Of a stretch of 64,000 nt of DNA, positions 35,770 to 48,659 are shown in pieces. The position numbers and the translations under genes are program-made. The first letter of the stretch is position 1. Each line of letters begins with the position of its first letter. A model generated the notes under the pieces. That model was given only the letters and a program-made list of their open reading frames with translations. It had not been told where the DNA came from and made no database searches. The DNA is from Aphrophora alni (Eukaryota; Arthropoda; Insecta; Hemiptera; Aphrophoridae): the NCBI GenBank assembly GCA_963513935.1, contig OY740768.1, forward strand, positions 36,698,368 to 36,762,367. The letters run 5' to 3'.

Positions 35770-37045
35770 TATTAGCCTGAATGGCATAACCACAAGGATT
35801 TTGTTGGTCTTGTCTCTCATGGTTCAGTGTCACAAAGGTTGTACGCATGTAACTGAAGATGATGAAACGACGGTCGTCTAATTTCAAATAAAGTGTTTGT
35901 TGTAGAAAATTGTTTGATTTCATTCGGAAGCCAAAACAGCCTGAATGAGTAAATGATTTTGAAAATGATATAGTAGTTGATAAAATATAAACTACTTTTT
36001 GAGTATTTTTGAGTAATTAGGCATTCTTTGTTTCTCTTATTCTGTAAAACTCTGTCGGTACTCTTGAACACCCACAGAAATTTCCCGAGTACAAGTATTA
36101 TTGGGCTAAATAATGGGAGGATATCCACCATTTTGCTATTAAGCGACATGGCACTGTTTTTGATTTTTATGAACCATTTCTTCGTCTTCATCTCTTCAAA
36201 AATTTGACATTAATTTTAAAGTAGTTCTAGACATTCAGATAAGTATTTAATATAGATAATTTAAATCAGAATAAGGTGGCATCAAAAAAATTCAATAAAT
36301 TTGTAAACAAATCGTTTCTACTTTTTTATAATATTGTATGAAAATAATAATCTACGTTAATTAACAGTGATGTGAACTTTTAGAACTTACACAGAAACAA
36401 TGCTTCGGAAATTTGGGAAGCAACAAATTAGGTTCAGTTAAAGTGAAAGCGTCGATGGTTTTAATCGATGTCGGAAGTGAAGTTTGCGTGTAACTTGACT
36501 TGTTAATCCTAACTGGAATCCTGAGAATCCGCGTTCAGTTTAAGTTCGCTTCATTAGCCAAAGATTGATGTTGTGCTTAAATAGAAATTATTTTCAGAGA
36601 ATTTCTCTTTCTTCAAATGAAACGCTAACGGTGAAAACAACACGTAGCTTACCGTGGAATAGAATTATTCTGGCATTTGTTGTTGGAAAAATGAAAGCAT
36701 TTCACGTGTAATGTATGGTTAATTGAACGTGCTTAGTGTCGTCTACATGTCACATTTAGTACAAATTACAGAATTACCCTAAGGAAAATCAGCGGTACGA
36801 TCCAACCACAAGTGTGAAATGTTTACAACTAGAACGCGATTTGGAGATTCACGATTTCATTCAAATCAGGTACACAAATTGTTTTTTACATTATCTGTTT
36901 ACAAGTTCGTTATGTAGCGTAACGTTTTAACAGTTTCAAAATGGCAGCTATATAAAATCGTTACCTCTTTGTGATCATCCATCTTTGTCATCTATGATAC
37001 CTTTACACCGACGAAGACATTTATGGAAAAACTGCTTCCAAATTT
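35770..37045. other. AT-rich DNA, no gene seen
   Basis: Includes the longest open frame in the window, 124 codons on the minus strand at 35817-36191. Its product is a mix of Lys/Ile/Phe-rich stretches without a recognisable domain, signal or splice context, and I do not regard it as a gene. Confidence 0.45.
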
Positions 37046-37049
37046 TATA

Positions 37050-38074
37050 GTATATATATACAAAAATTATAGGCAATAATTTACGTAGTGATTCTTTGGG
37101 TCAAAATAAGCAAAAAAGTTTATATAGACATATGTCCTATCTCGATTCGTTTAGCGTCTGTCTGTCTGTATGTGTTTTTTACAAAATAATTCATAACTTC
37201 TTAACGGTTTAAGTTACAGCGTTGAGATTCTGCACAAATGTTCATCTTATTGGCCGCTATCTTTGTGCAAAATATGAATAAAAAATCTTTAACCATTTCA
37301 AAATGGCGGCTATTTTAAATATTTGACGCCAAATTTCACGAAAACCGTTAATTTTACAAAAAAATTGCAAGATACATAAAATGTAGTAAGTTTTATGGAG
37401 ATTCCAACAATATTTTACTAAGGTTATTTTGGACGAAGAATAACAGAAAAAATAATTTCTTCCTTGCTATACCTACAGTTTTCTCCATTTAAACAATCTT
37501 AAAACTGTAACAAATATTATAAAATCACAAAACTTGTGTTTCTTTAAAAAGTGTTCATTTTGTACATTTTGAAAATAAAATAATATTTATGCATTGTTAA
37601 TTTGTGATTTTATGATATTTGTTACAGTTTTAACATTGTTTAAAAACTGTAGGTATAGCAAGGAAGAAATTAATTTCTCTGTTATTCTTCGTCCAAAATA
37701 AGCTTAATAAGATATCGTTGGAATTTCCATAAAACTTACTACATTTTATGTATCTTGCAATTTTTTGTAAAATTAACGGTTTTCGTGAAATTTGCCGTCA
37801 AATATTTAAAATAGCCGCCATTTTGAAATGGTTAAAGATTTTTTATTCATATTTTTCACAAAGATAGCGGCCAGTAAGATGGTCATTTGTGCAGAATCTC
37901 AACGCTGTAACTAAAATCGTTAAGGAGTTGAGAATTATTTTGTAAAAAACACATACAGACAGACAGACGCTAAACAAATCGAGATAGAACATATGTCTAT
38001 ATAAACTTTATGCTTATTTTGACCCAAGGAATCACTACGTAAATTATTTCCCCACATTTTTTGAACACCCTGTA
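37050..38074. mobile_element. Foldback MITE of the Tc1/mariner type, about 1.0 kb
   Basis: Arms of about 480 bp are inverted copies around a loop at about 37532-37598. The right end reads, on the minus strand, TACAGGGTGTTCAAAAAATG; the left terminus is decayed. Shared arm landmarks include TAATTTACGTAGTGATTC, a GTCTGTCTGTCTGTATGTG block, CATTTCAAAATGGCGGC and GCAAGGAAGAAAT. No coding capacity. Related by the GTCTGTCTGTCTGTATGTG block to the elements at 40.4 and 55.7 kb. Confidence 0.85.
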
Positions 38075-38329
38075 TAATATTAAAATATACTGTATTATAT
38101 GATTAGGAAAAAGAACTATGAGGTTTCTGAACGACACTTAATGACGTCAATCAAGGTTTCTGATATGTATTAACTGTGAAACTTGCTCTGCTACAGTGTA
38201 AGTCATTTGATAACGACCGGTTACATTTTAATGGTCAATTAAAAATCAATCACATAACCATTTTCCTCTATCAGGTATTTTAGTTAAATACAATTTACAT
38301 CTACTTATCTTGTTGTCCAGCTCCAGACA

Positions 38330-38632
38330 TGTAAGTCTATTGAGTGATGCAGGTGGCAGCCGTTTACATTTTTTGTAAAGTTATAGTTTTAGAGATATCC
38401 AACATTAAAAATTTCAAATCGTCTCCATTTTGACAATTTATGAGATAAAGTTTTGATTCTTGATATACTGATAAAAATGTGTATACTAAATTTCTACTCA
38501 AAATCTTAATAATTTCTAAAGCTATATATTTTTTTTAAAAAGACTTAATAGCCGACAAATGGAAAACATACCTTTATTTTTACACATATAACCACTATTT
38601 AAAGTTTAGCGCGACATTTTCTGAACACCCTG
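38330..38632. mobile_element. Single MITE end with the same terminus
   Basis: TTTTCTGAACACCCTGTA at about 38615-38632 is the same terminal motif as the 37.05-38.07 kb element. The preceding 280 bp is similar in style (blocks such as GTCTCCATTTTGACAATTT), but a matching opposite end was not found, so this is a solo or truncated copy. Confidence 0.45.
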
Positions 38633-38734
38633 TACATACCCAATTATATATACAATTTCGAGGGGGAAAATCACTATTGGTCATTTGTTGCAAGTAATTT
38701 TTTGTTACTATTTCAACTATTTTTAAGATTATAA

Positions 38735-38905
38735 GACCTCTTCAAGGTCACCTCATGGGCTCACTGTAATGAGTACGACCGTGGTATTACCGATAGACAT
38801 AGCTGGATCTACACTTGTTTCATATAGTCTTTGGGTTCTCTCTTGACCAACTTTTATTCTCTTCCTATCCGGACGCTATTAGAGTATCCAAGGTCTTTAT
38901 TTTAC
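38735..38905 (-). repeat. Dispersed repeat R2, minus-strand copy
   Basis: Plus-strand landmarks are GGGCTCACTGTAATGAGTAC, AGCTGGATCTACACTTGTTT, CTCTCTTGACCAACTT and CCGGACGCTATTAGAGTATC. Order and orientation match the 52.43- and 60.69-kb copies. Confidence 0.7.
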
Positions 38906-39259
38906 AATCTTTTTTTTATAAAGCGTTGATGACAGAGACGTTTTTTAATTTTAAACAATAAAGGAAAAATTGATATACTAAATCACCAAAAGTAATCCGC
39001 GCCCTTTTTAATAGCAACCAAGGTATATAGTTTGATTTATTTAGTTTTGTTGGGTTTTATTAATGACTTGAGTGTCAAAGTCATGGCTAAGGTTTTAGCA
39101 CATTACGTCATGCTTGGACAGAGAACCACTGTTGTGTTCAGAACTTGTTTTACGATTTGTTAAACATTGCGTGTTTATAAAACACTCGTCAGTTAATACA
39201 CTCCCTTATTCGAACGTCGTAAATGTCAACTAATATTTACTACTTTTTTATATATATAC

Positions 39260-39345
39260 AAACACTTGTTATTTGAACTGTGTAAAAACATTGCGCTAAC
39301 TTTCTTACACGCCTATTCATAAAACCACAATTAAAGTTTCTCACC
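39260..39345 (+). repeat. Dispersed repeat R4, copy 2
   Basis: ACATTGCGCTAACTTTCTTA, CACGCCTATTCATAAAACCA and AAGTTTCTC match the 48.15-kb copy. Confidence 0.55.
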
Positions 39346-39415
39346 ATCTCCAATGAAATGTCCTCTATTCTATATATATTATTTATATTATATATAAACC
39401 AGGATTTTTTTGACA

Positions 39416-39418
<3 letters not shown>

Positions 39419-39471
<53 letters not shown>
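39419..39471. repeat. (AT)n microsatellite, about 26 units
   Basis: Uninterrupted AT dinucleotides, bordered by TATATA-rich sequence on both sides. Confidence 0.95.
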
Positions 39472-39475
<4 letters not shown>

Positions 39476-40364
39476 ATATATAACTTCTAAAGGGTAGAAA
39501 GTTCACATTTTAGAAATGGTTTTTGGTGTAAAAAGACTATATTTTGGCATTATAAGGTAATTTATTAAATATACAGTACAGATATATTTTTTTCTTTCTT
39601 CTACGGTATATAATCTAAGAGATATAGGCCTACTGTAATGTTAATACATATATTAATAATTGGTTTTAAGTTGAAAAATGTAATTTAGGAAAGTCAGTTT
39701 CAAGCAAATATTGAAAAGGTATCCGCCCAAGAGAGAGAATCTCTGGATTGGGTTCTCTGTACTTGCCCTTTCTTCCTCGAGAACTGAGCTCCTCCTGCCT
39801 TGTTCTCGTTCCAAACTTGTCAAACTAGAATCATTGTGGCTAACCTTGTCACTTCCGACTCGCTATCAATGTCATGGACGGAATCTATAATTAAACGTAA
39901 AGTACGTGAAGGACTTCATTTCCAAGAGCAGAACTTTCTTTGGTATCTCTTTCGTAATAAGAATGAGATGTTTACAGTCAAATTTATTTTAAGGTTTTAT
40001 TTAGAGTAGACTAGTAAAGTTAGTATCGACGTAATTTATAGAAATTGGTTAATTAATAAAAGGAAAATAGATTCATTGAGGGAATCTATTGTATAAGCGA
40101 TGTTTTAATGGATTTTTAAATTTTTTTACAAGTCGTAAAAAAGTGATCCTTATTTTTCTGACTTTTTCAGGGGCCACTACTATTACTAATTCGAAATCAT
40201 TGTAAAATGAATTAAATGTTTCATCGGTTATTGTTAGTGAAAACTATATAAAACGTATCGTAAAACAAAATAATTTACCTTCAATTATTGAGCCGCTACA
40301 TTGAACAAAAAATCTTTTAAAAAATCTGTTATAACAGATGCTCAAAACTCCTTGGAAAAAAATT
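39472..40364. other. No gene recognised
   Basis: A 69-codon open frame at 39800-40009 lies in a less AT-rich patch (39720-39990) that looks like decayed coding DNA, but I recognise no protein family. Confidence 0.4.
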
Positions 40365-40812
40365 TGGGAATTGATTCTATACATCATAACAAACAAAAAA
40401 GTTTCTTTGTCAATATGCCTATCTCACTTTGTTTTCTGTCTGTCCTTTTTACATAATAATTAATATCTCTAGAATCATATAACTTTCTGATTTTACAGTT
40501 ATTAATACCTAATTGTGTATTTTTTTAAATGTTATTACTTCAACCATTTCAAAATGGCGAACGTTATTAATATTTTTGACCAAATGTACGATTTTATAGT
40601 TATTGTGTTTTGAATTTTTTTAACTTTCGCTATTTTGGAATGGTTGAAGCAATAACATTGAAAAATATTACATTATCAATATCAGAAAGTTGTAGCACAT
40701 ATTAATTATTATGCAAAAAAAAAAATTAATTAACAGACAGGCGACAACGAAGCGAGATAGTCCATATTTTCAAAGGAACTTTCTTTTTTTTATCTATAGA
40801 ACCATTTCTAAA
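40365..40812. mobile_element. Older foldback MITE, about 450 bp
   Basis: Inverted arms of about 200 bp meet near 40610. Shared landmarks are CTATCTCACTTTGTTTTCTG (left) against CTATCTCGCTTCGTTGTCGC (right, minus strand), ACATAATAATTAATAT / GCATAATAATTAATAT, and TTCAACCATTTCAAAATGGC / TTCAACCATTCCAAAATAGC. It has the same internal plan as the 37- and 55.7-kb elements, with more divergence and no readable termini. Confidence 0.75.
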
Positions 40813-43545
40813 ATTGTCTACAAAGAGTATTTGAGCACCTGGACGTATTTAAAATAATAGTTTTTAAATTTAGAACAATTCCTGTATTAATTTAAAAAGG
40901 TCGTAATTTTTAATGAAATTAATGCCCCACTTAAAATTATTATAAAATGAACTGATTTTCATTTTTCTCACGAATTTCTTATAGCAAATTATGATAAACA
41001 ATTTGTGGTTTTTTAAATTTTTTAAAATGAAATTATTATTACTAGTATGTGCACGTATTTAACACACACACACAATCTGCAAGTAGCTTTAGTTAAAAGA
41101 ACGCCTTAGTAATTCGCAATTAGACCACAAAAGCTTAGTTCAAGGTCGATTAAACCGAGAAGTTTACAAAAATCAGTTAATACGTTTCGGCTGTACAGAC
41201 GACAGCAAATTAGTTTTTAGAAAGGAGTTTAAAATGAAAAGTTACCACGCTTCTATTACAATTTAACATAGTGCACAAATCTAAAATATGTCATACTTTT
41301 AAAATTTCAACAATTTCAACAATTTCAACTCTATGTAGAAATATAATAATGTTTCTCACGATCTCTGGGAAAATAATCAAGGTTTATACATTCCGCAGAT
41401 ACTGTCAGAACTATTTGGTTTATCACAAATCTGATATTATTATGTGTGTTATTGTAGGAGATTAATATCTCAAACATTTTCTTACGTTGAGGTTTCCCCT
41501 TTTACATTCTCACAAATAGATTGATAAAGGTCTTTATTTTATGACGAAATTATGACCAAGGTAAATTTTAGAAAGGGTCATAATTTTAAGCTGGGTCTAG
41601 TTTTTTTATCAACATTTTGGGAGAGGGGCTCTCAGATCTGCCTGGATTCAAAAGAGCTAAACAATCTCGATGATTCCTAACTGGATCTATTCATATCCAC
41701 CTGAACTAAGCAGCTACTGTTGTGTATTAAAATACGCAATGCAGCTGATATGCTAACTTAATATGAAGCGAAGGCGATGTTACTAACGTCTCGACATTGC
41801 TATCAATAAATTATAGATCATCAAAGTTGCATAAAATTAACTATTTCTAAGCTAACGTAGAATATACATACAGCTAAGAATAATAACTAAAATCCCGCCA
41901 TTTTGAAACTGAGCCATATTTTTTTATCTAAATGAAATAGTGAAGATTGTAACGTACAAACCTGCCCTTCTTGTAAACACGATAACCAACAAAAGAATAA
42001 TTTAATTTTTTTTAATCAATTATAGTACGTATAAAGGTCAATCTAATGAGATTTTGAGAGAAATCTCTTGAAAATTTCAAATGACGGGTGCTTTAAGTTG
42101 TTTGTCAACGGTAAGTTTGTTTGTAGACATTATATAATATCGTGCAAGCGATCAGCATCCAACAATGCTCATATTGTCTTTCTGGAATAAAAATTAAAAA
42201 ATTAGTGCTAAAAATAAAAGATATGTTTGAACTATAAAAAACACTAGAGCTGGCACGTCGCTTAGACTACACAGCTATAATGTATTCTAGTTGTAACAAA
42301 CACTTCCGTCGCACATATTGTAAAAATAGTATAATTAATTCCAGTAAGTCGGAAGGCAGCCATAGAATTAATACAAAAAATAGACGTTGTTTTAGGGATA
42401 CCGCTTAGAAAGAACCTCGCGTCGGTTTTGTCTCGCGCAGATAGAACTGCGGTGGGAGAGGGAGAGCCCGAGTTAGGCCAGACGTACGTACCCGCTGCTT
42501 CATTGCGTAGGGCTTAATATTTTCTTTTTCAAATTTACTACAGCGCTAAAAAACTGTGAACATGTATCGTTTATGTTCCTGATAACTACAATTAGTAAAT
42601 TTAAAAATTTTACAAAGCAAAAGACGTGAAAAGACATAAAATTATAGGTTTTAAATTCCATTATATTATGGCAAAAATGTAACAATTTATCCCCATCACC
42701 GCTCCAATCTCCTCCCCGCCATCGCCCCTACATGCGTGCGCGAGTCACTCTCGAGATGACGGTTCTGCGCAGGTTTCTTTCTGTCTGCTAGGCCTATACG
42801 TATCTTCGACTATTTTAATAAAATAGTCCGCCATTAAAAAAGTCAAGGTGGTCTTCAAAAACACATTACGTACTCAGTATAGAAACATTGTTGTAAAGCA
42901 TCTAGTAATAATAGTTTTATGCAATAAACTCGAGCTATAATGCTATAAAATAATGAATATATTAGTTAAAATAAATTGCAAAATTTAAAAAAATAAAAAT
43001 TTAATGATGCATTTTCAACGAGTCATGACTTTGCCAGAGGCGCTTGCCCCTCCCTGTATCGTGCCAATATTGGTTTCGCTTCATTAGGCACTCTGTTACA
43101 TTATAATTCTGTTAATATATTTATTTGATTCCTTACTGGATCCAATCTTTGCACACTATTGTCCAGTCATTTTAGATGAGTATACCACGAGCTTTTTTAT
43201 GTCGGAAAATCGAGTTTTTTTTTTAATTGTTGATAAATTTCATATAAAAGGAGCTATAAAATAAACATTAATAAACCTGAGTAGAAAAATAGATTTTCGC
43301 CTCATTTATCAAGTGTAGGTACAAACTTTTAACCAGATATCTTTGTTTAATTATAAAGTTAATTTTTTAAAACATACATTTTTTTTATTTATCAATATTT
43401 TTCTTAATAAAAGATTTGTTTTAACTGTTGAAATGTGTGTGGGTTCTGTAATCCAGATTATTGTCTAATAGTGAGTTCATTCTTTAATTAATTATGCAAG
43501 TTTTAGAGTGTTTTAAAAACAGTTTGTAATAAATAATTTCAATTA
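40813..43545. other. No gene seen; CpG-richer islands near 42.4 and 42.75 kb
   Basis: Two short GC- and CpG-rich patches (about 42405-42500 and 42690-42790) stand out from AT-rich surroundings: CTCGCGTCGGTTTTGTCTCG and GCGTGCGCGAGTCACTCTCG. They may be the ends of an unrecognised element. Otherwise nothing was recognised. Confidence 0.4.
41180..41215 (-). other. Degenerate Penelope-type motif (weak)
   Basis: Minus strand: GTCTGTACAGCC stem-loop followed by GAAACGTATTAAC. The stem-loop-GAAACG order matches the hammerhead-like motifs, but no CTGANGA box precedes it. Confidence 0.25.
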
Positions 43546-44292
43546 TACTGGGTGTCTCACTAAAATGAACCCATAGCTAACTTTTTAACTCTATATCTAA
43601 CAGCTTACCTCTTTAATGGGGACTCCCTTCTTTTACGTGACATTTTTCGGAGTGTTTTTAAAATTTTTCGCCATTTTCATTTATGGCGCCCAACTTGAAA
43701 TTTTTGTAGTTATATCGAGTTTTGTACATCTTGTTAGAAAAGAATGTGTCCTGTTTTATATAATGTTGTTTCAAATTTAAGTAATAGTAAAGTAAGTAGA
43801 AAAACGTGTTTCTTGGTCTCTTTAATCATTTTTTACTGGAGTTCTCTAGAATCTACAAATACACAAATCGAGAAAACGAAAATGGTATACAAAACGCATG
43901 CATCAAGTTTCTTTATAATGATTTAGACCTAAAAACTCGATTTTATGACAAAGTTAATTTAAAATGAATAATGAGAGACCAAACTACTTCGGCACTGAAA
44001 GTCAAAATGACTTACGAGAGTGGCTCTAACGTCAACGGCTAAACTGTTTACTTTATTATTTTTAAAAATACTTTTAATAAAACGTTTTAAAATTACATTT
44101 TCAATCCGAAATCATCTTAAATATATGGGTTTCCTTTAGAAATTTTCAAGTTGGGCGCCATATTATAAAATGGCGGAGAAAATTTGAATATACCCCAAAG
44201 AGTTACGTAAAAATAAAGAGATTAGACGTAAGCTGTCAGATATTTAGTTAAAACGTTAGCTATTGGTTCACTTTTAAGTGAGACACTCAGTA
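43546..44292. mobile_element. Foldback MITE with TACTGGGTGTCTCAC termini, about 750 bp
   Basis: The left end is TACTGGGTGTCTCACTAAAA and the right end, on the minus strand, TACTGAGTGTCTCACTTAAA. Inverted arms of about 165 bp continue with CAATAGCTAAC-type, CAGCTTAC and ATGGCGCCCAACTTGAAA blocks. The centre (about 43720-44120) is non-coding; a 60-codon frame there is spurious. TA-flanked ends fit the Tc1/mariner type. Distinct in sequence from the TACAGGGTG family. Confidence 0.8.
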
Positions 44293-44299
44293 TTGCAGA

Positions 44300-46780
44300 G
44301 TTCGACAAAAAATATGGTCTGTGTGAAAGTTTAGATTAAACTGAATTGGCATTAATAGAATTAAGACTTCATATTTAAATTGTACCTTACTAGTTGGCAA
44401 TACTGTATTCGTATGATGTCAGTTGTTTGGCATGCTATTTGTAATATATCCTTTCTAAACAGACTTTGTAAATGATTACAGATTAGCATACCGCACCCTG
44501 ATAATACTAATCTATGTTATGTGATTACAATACACGGTTCAAACGTTATGGGACACCTTCAAGTAGTATGTCTCAATTACGAAATGAACTCGAATGTTAC
44601 CTTTTATTTAAACTTTGTTTCCTTTTACGAATTTTTATGGTAAAACTTTCTCTACCTTCAACTGAGATAAAAAGAGAAAATTTCTTTTTTATCTGTGATG
44701 TTACTGTTTGAGTAGTGAGTGAAGGCGAGTGATTCTGGACAACAAAATAAAAACAGGTTCCAATATAAATGTATCTAAAAATACATCGTTTTCCTTACAT
44801 CTGTGTATCTTTTTCTAAAATTAAGTTAAAACTGCTGAACAGATTTATATTTTTGAAAGATTTATGGGAGTCACGTGCAACTAAAATAATTGTTCAATGT
44901 TTTAAAATGACACCTCAATTGATTATCTGAAAACATTTCTTTATGCTTTTAAAGTTATAACCCTTTTTTGAAACTCTTTGTGCATCGAAGTTTTGAAGAA
45001 TTTTTTTATACTATTAGTTTCCAGTATACCATTTAATATTGTAAAATTTGACTCAACCGTTTCAAAATGGCGTAAATTAAAAAAATTTACGCTAATTATC
45101 TCGAAAACCATTGATTTCATGCAATATTTTCAAGACACAAAATAAAAATACCTCTTTTAATGCTAATTGTGATGACATCTTTTGATTTTATGTTGAAAAA
45201 TAGCCAAAATATCGGTGAACAAATTCTTGAACACTTTTCTAGACACAAAAACTTTTATAGATCTGATGTGCTCTAATAATTTACCAAAAACTGCTTTATA
45301 TAGTTTTTTATCGATATCTCGACTATCCTTTAACATGTCACAAAAATATCATCTTAGTTTGTAAAATTAAAGGTATATTTGCATCAAATAGTTCAAATGA
45401 ACACAATTTTGAAATGATCAGATTTTTTGGTAGAATGAAAACGAATTATAACATATTCTGCGTAATTTTGTATTAATATCTCAATTCGTTTTGGAGTTAC
45501 AAAAAAGAAGACAAACTGAAAATAAGCATTTTTTGGACTTGTGTTTTATAGGAACTTTTTTCTTTATTTGATGTCGAAAATCATGTACCAAAGTTTGAAA
45601 CCTTATAACAGATCACTCAAGCCCCCTTAATCTTGAGAAACTTTGATCAAGTTAATAAACTGGGAAAATCTGTTGTATTATAAAAATATGTTAGTCATTG
45701 ACCTATATTACTAAAAAGAATTAGTTCAGCCGGTACGAGAAGAGTGTCAGTAAAATGTAAATCTTCATCAGTTAAATTGAATCTTTGTGAGTTAATTACT
45801 CACAAAACTTTTTGATGCCACATTGTCACATTCGTATAGCTTTTGCATAAACTGTATTTAGTATGGGTGATCGTGCAATTATTATAAATGAAGGAATTGA
45901 TTTGAAATGCCATGTTTTAATGAATTTCTCCATCCAGATATCTTAGGGTTATTTGCAATGGCACACCGAACTCGCTCCATATTTTCATGTATTCTCACTA
46001 CTTCCAGATTTTTGTTACCTGCACAGATAGTCCGAAATTATTTAACCAATTAATTCTTAATTGTGTAAAATGAGGAAATCTTCCCTGCATTTTAATATTA
46101 ATTTTCGTTTCCTTTTTGTGGGGTTACTTAAAACAAAATACTCAATCAGTGCGGTTCTTAACAACATTTACTACTACGTATCTTAACGAATGCAGTTAAA
46201 TCATCTCAGAGGTTATTACCTGAAAGCTGGCGGTCGTGTTATTTTGAACGTTTAATAAATACGTAACTCATCTAATAATGTACTAAATTTAAAACGCAAT
46301 TTATCTGAAACGATTGGTTCAAACTGAAAAAGTCAGACACCGTTGAAAAGATATTTTAACGAGCTTTAAAATCATTTGTTGCTAGATCTCCTTTCCATGT
46401 AAAAATTTAAGAATTGATTTCACTACAGCTTTGGGGTTAATAATATCATGTTCAAATTAAAACAAAATTTCCCTTGTGATAATAAATTAGGGAAAATGGA
46501 GTTAAATATTAAAAAACACATTTTTGATGGGTCAGCAGTATATATCTGCTTTCATTTGTTTCATTTAGTTTTCTTTTTGAATTATTATTATTATTTATTT
46601 TCCCCTAAAAAGTTTCAGACATATCATCAGACTCTACATAGCCTATTTGGAATTTCACGTATTAAAAAAAAATAATAATAATAAAGAAGTTACTTTTTAT
46701 ACAATTTTCGCCCATTCTCATAAGTGGAATTATAGGAAATTAATATTTTGTGTAATATTTCATTTCAAATTAAACATTTA
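44300..46780. other. AT-rich DNA with decayed MITE-like fragments
   Basis: CCGTTTCAAAATGGCG near 45058 is the kind of block found inside the foldback MITEs, but arms cannot be paired. No gene was seen; short frames at 44514 and 46448 have no recognisable features. Confidence 0.45.
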
Positions 46781-46784
46781 AAAT

Positions 46785-46930
46785 TATTAGGGTTCTTAGG
46801 TAAAAGCAAGGACCCTTATAATTTCACCCATGTATCTGTCTGTCTGTCTGTCTTTAAGTCGCAACTCGTCTACACAGACAAGACGATAAATCCCATATAT
46901 TTCTTTCATTTATATTCTTCGTACTGTTTA
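46785..46930 (+). repeat. Dispersed repeat R3, partial copy
   Basis: TTAGGGTTCTTAGGTAAAAG, AAGGACCCTTATAATTTCAC, TCTGTCTGTCTGTCTGTC and GACAAGACGATAAATC match R3. The last block recurs inverted at 61.43 kb. Confidence 0.65.
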
Positions 46931-47169
46931 CATAATAAGACAAAATATAACGGTAACAAAAACGATAACAAAAATTACCTTGGGGTTGTTAAGGGTGAAA
47001 CTATCGAGTTGGAATTTTTTTTTTTTCAAATATTATGTGTATTGTATTAAATAAAACTATAAGTTATTCTTATTATCTGAATATATATCTTTATCTGATG
47101 AAAAAATAATATGTTGGTGGTAAGCTAAATTTAAATTGTCAGATATCATGCCCCCACTCTAACTTGAAC

Positions 47170-47530
47170 ACGGCGTGACCTACAAATCTGAAAAATAATT
47201 ATTTGGATTATAAATTAAATTCCAATGCAAAATCATATATTATAGTTTTTTGTATGACGAATACAACTTAATTTAACTACACAATGAAAAATCCGTAGCG
47301 TTTAAGTTTTTAAGGCAGTTTTTGTGATATTTGAGACAAACCATTCAATAGCGTATGGATTGATTTTCTCTTTATTAGGGTCCGTAGGTAAAACGAAAGA
47401 CCCTTATAATTTCACGCGCGTGTCTGTGCCTACAATTTCAACTGGCACTTAAAAGACTTCGACTTTATAAAAATAACTGTCCCTATATGTGTTAAGTCGT
47501 GTAGTTTTAGCTCACGCTTGACCCTGTTGT
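47170..47530 (+). repeat. Dispersed repeat R3, copy 2
   Basis: Closely follows the 27.9-kb copy: AAATCATATATTATAG, TTTATTAGGGTCCGTAGGTA, GACTTCGACTTTATAAAAAT and AAGTCGTGTAGTTTTAGC. Confidence 0.75.
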
Positions 47531-47539
47531 ATTTTTTTT

Positions 47540-48145
47540 TTTTTTTATTTGATCTGGATCAGGGTATGAAATTATTTCACAAATTGCGCCCCTGATTTGG
47601 GCCTTGTTTGACCTGATTTTACATTTTAGTTTCTTTACATGTGAATTGTTCCCAAAAAAAGTATTGTATTCAAGGTACTTAGCGATATCGGGCCAATGTT
47701 ACCATGTGTCTCCTAGGCCAATATAATAGAAGTCACGTCATATTGATGGTTTCGTTTTACCTCCTGTAAATAAGGAAGTGGTCGACTATTAGGTAACCGT
47801 TATACTGAAGTCTAACTGAGAACAGTGGTCTGCTTCCGTGTCTTGTGGTGTTTATAAGAGTGAGTGGAGAAGATTTATGCAAAACTAAAGCGATAGAACT
47901 GACTGATGTGTTAAGTGGGTAGATGTGCTTGTTAGTTCTTCACGTAAATCAGCCGAGACTCTGAATAGCTTCGCCGATACGATAGGGTTTAATCCGCGTT
48001 CATTGTTTTATAAATAACCGTTGCAAATCATTGAAATTAACTTTCTCATTTAGATAAAACCAAACCGTAGGAAATAAATTATTCGTCACAACTTCCAAAA
48101 ATCCTGAATGTGAGATTTTTATTGATCAAAAAATTTTAATGTACC
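47540..48145. other. No gene recognised
   Basis: The interval is less AT-rich around 47680-48000. I found no coding homology or repeat partner for it. Confidence 0.4.
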
Positions 48146-48149
48146 ATGG

Positions 48150-48335
48150 ATACCGTCCTAGAAAGTCATTATTACAAAAACAAAACAAAAATGTTGGTGA
48201 AAGTTTATGACCCAAATTACTATTTCAAAACTTTTTTAATAAACTGTGCAAAACTATGCACTAACTTTCTCACACGTCCATCCACAAAACCAAATATTAA
48301 CGAAAAATACATCTCCTCAAAAATATCTTAATCCT
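48150..48335 (+). repeat. Dispersed repeat R4, longest copy
   Basis: ATGCACTAACTTTCTCACAC, GTCCATCCACAAAACCA and AAAATACATCTCCTC represent the R4 core. A 61-codon open frame spans it but is not supported by the other copies. Confidence 0.55.
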
Positions 48336-48659
48336 TTTAGTTACAGTAGCCTCCGACTAGGATTGTGTCTGGTGTAAGGGGCGTGTTCTCCTTTCTACTT
48401 GGTTCCCTAGCCTGACTTGACGGTACAACCCATTCCAAGAAAACTAGGTACACAAATTATTGCTTAGCCACATTTAATTCCTAAAGTTACAACTTCGTGA
48501 CAGGCTTTTGTAAACGTTTTATTCTTATTTACACCGATAAAAGAAACGAAAGAAGGGTACGCATTTACACAGAAGCATTTGATGTCTATATTTTTTTTAT
48601 TGGGGTTGTACCGCTGAAAGTAAACGCAACAAAGTGTTGCCCCTCTTTTCCTCTCCGCC

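Noticed and set aside
35817..36191. Longest open frame, 124 codons, minus strand
   Set aside because: Product is low-information Lys/Ile/Phe-rich sequence with no domain, signal peptide or splice context; such lengths are expected by chance in 64 kb of AT-rich DNA on six frames.
46608..46632. CTGATGA and GAAAC boxes on the minus strand
   Set aside because: Only seven bases separate the boxes, so stem II cannot form, and no GTC/GTA with stem I complement follows.
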